From Mesostigma viride (Eukaryota > Streptophyta > Mesostigmatophyceae > Mesostigmatales > Mesostigmataceae): a DNA stretch of 64,000 bases. The translations under genes and the position numbers were made by a program. This document shows, in pieces, positions 63,910-64,000 of the stretch; within the stretch, counting starts at the first letter, position 1; every line of letters begins with the position of its first letter. The stretch is from assembly GCA_009746045.1 (NCBI GenBank), contig RPFO01000065.1, positions 3,401,483 through 3,465,482 of the forward strand. The letters run 5' to 3'. The notes below the pieces were generated by a model, which searched no databases, was not told where the DNA came from, and was given only the letters and a program-made list of their open reading frames with translations.

Positions 63910-64000
63910 ATGATAATGGCTATCATCGAAGAGCGACGAATTCATTCACTGAGAACAAAGACATCAAGCAACGATACGCCCACAGCGTCCTGCTCCACCG
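63910..64000 (+). CDS. Possible start of the next PLV gene, cut by window end
   Basis: ATGATAATGGCTATC opens a frame that remains open to the window edge. Another frame over the same bases reads TENKDIKQRYAHSVLLH, which looks more protein-like, so a frameshift may be present here too. Too short to identify. Confidence 0.2.
   Translation, partial: MIMAIIEERRIHSLRTKTSSNDTPTASCST

Larger units (their letters stand above)
53016..64000 (-). mobile_element. Integrated Polinton-like virus, partial (structural gene block)
   Basis: Compact genes, mostly on the minus strand, with gaps of a few to ~40 bp and no introns contrast sharply with the host genes to the left. A double-jelly-roll type major capsid gene, a probable vertex protein, a fibre and a C2H2 protein identify it as a PLV. 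The left boundary must lie between the last host hairpin repeat (53015) and the first viral gene end (53342); no terminal repeat was recognised there. The right end is outside the window, as are any ATPase, polymerase or integrase genes. At least five genes carry small frame-breaking changes. Confidence 0.82.

Overview
This window reads as nuclear DNA of a eukaryotic alga, most likely a chlorophyte. Two host genes are built from many short GT-AG exons, there is a short CCCTAAA-type telomeric tract, and a TGTAA motif follows the stop of one gene. At the right end is an integrated Polinton-like virus (PLV), an element class known from green algae. No prokaryotic operon, Shine-Dalgarno site or rRNA is visible. 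The species cannot be named from the sequence.

Layout. 1-6.3 kb: gene-free, repeat-rich DNA with a 1.7-kb TTAA-bounded inverted-repeat element and a smaller TIR element. 6.3-13.6 kb: ten tandem copies of a ~727-bp satellite. 13.9-15.7 kb: broken non-LTR retrotransposon pieces (RT C-terminus and an ORF1-like domain). 18.1-24.9 kb (minus): an OSR1/SPAK/Fray-type STE20 kinase, ten exons resolved with consistent phase. 25.6-41.0 kb (plus): the type B histone acetyltransferase HAT1, thirteen exons resolved plus a candidate last exon; its introns hold a 25 x 32-bp minisatellite, a 191-copy GAGCCTTG array and a TIR element. The two genes are head to head across 705 bp. 41.6-50.6 kb: a composite inverted-repeat element with 393-bp tandem repeats carrying a tRNA-like sequence, a long palindrome of two ORF1-like pseudogenes, and an intact piggyBac transposon (47.26-50.60 kb) inserted in its right terminal repeat. 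50.8-53.0 kb: telomere-like tract and an array of 55-bp hairpins, split at a TTAA by a second 1.7-kb TTAA element. 53.0-64.0 kb: PLV structural genes, mostly on the minus strand, running off the right edge.

How the parts relate. An intact piggyBac transposase lies in the same window as two non-autonomous TTAA elements with unrelated tips but a shared core. The window also preserves internal empty-site copies for two TTAA insertions. The PLV block carries a major capsid gene, a probable vertex/minor capsid gene, a fibre with Ig-like and lectin-like domains, a C2H2 zinc-finger protein and several unknown virion-type proteins. Five of its reading frames are broken by small indels, while the host exons and the transposase are clean. 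The provirus is therefore probably decaying, although uncorrected assembly errors cannot be excluded by eye. No viral ATPase, polymerase or integrase is visible; they would lie beyond 64 kb if present.
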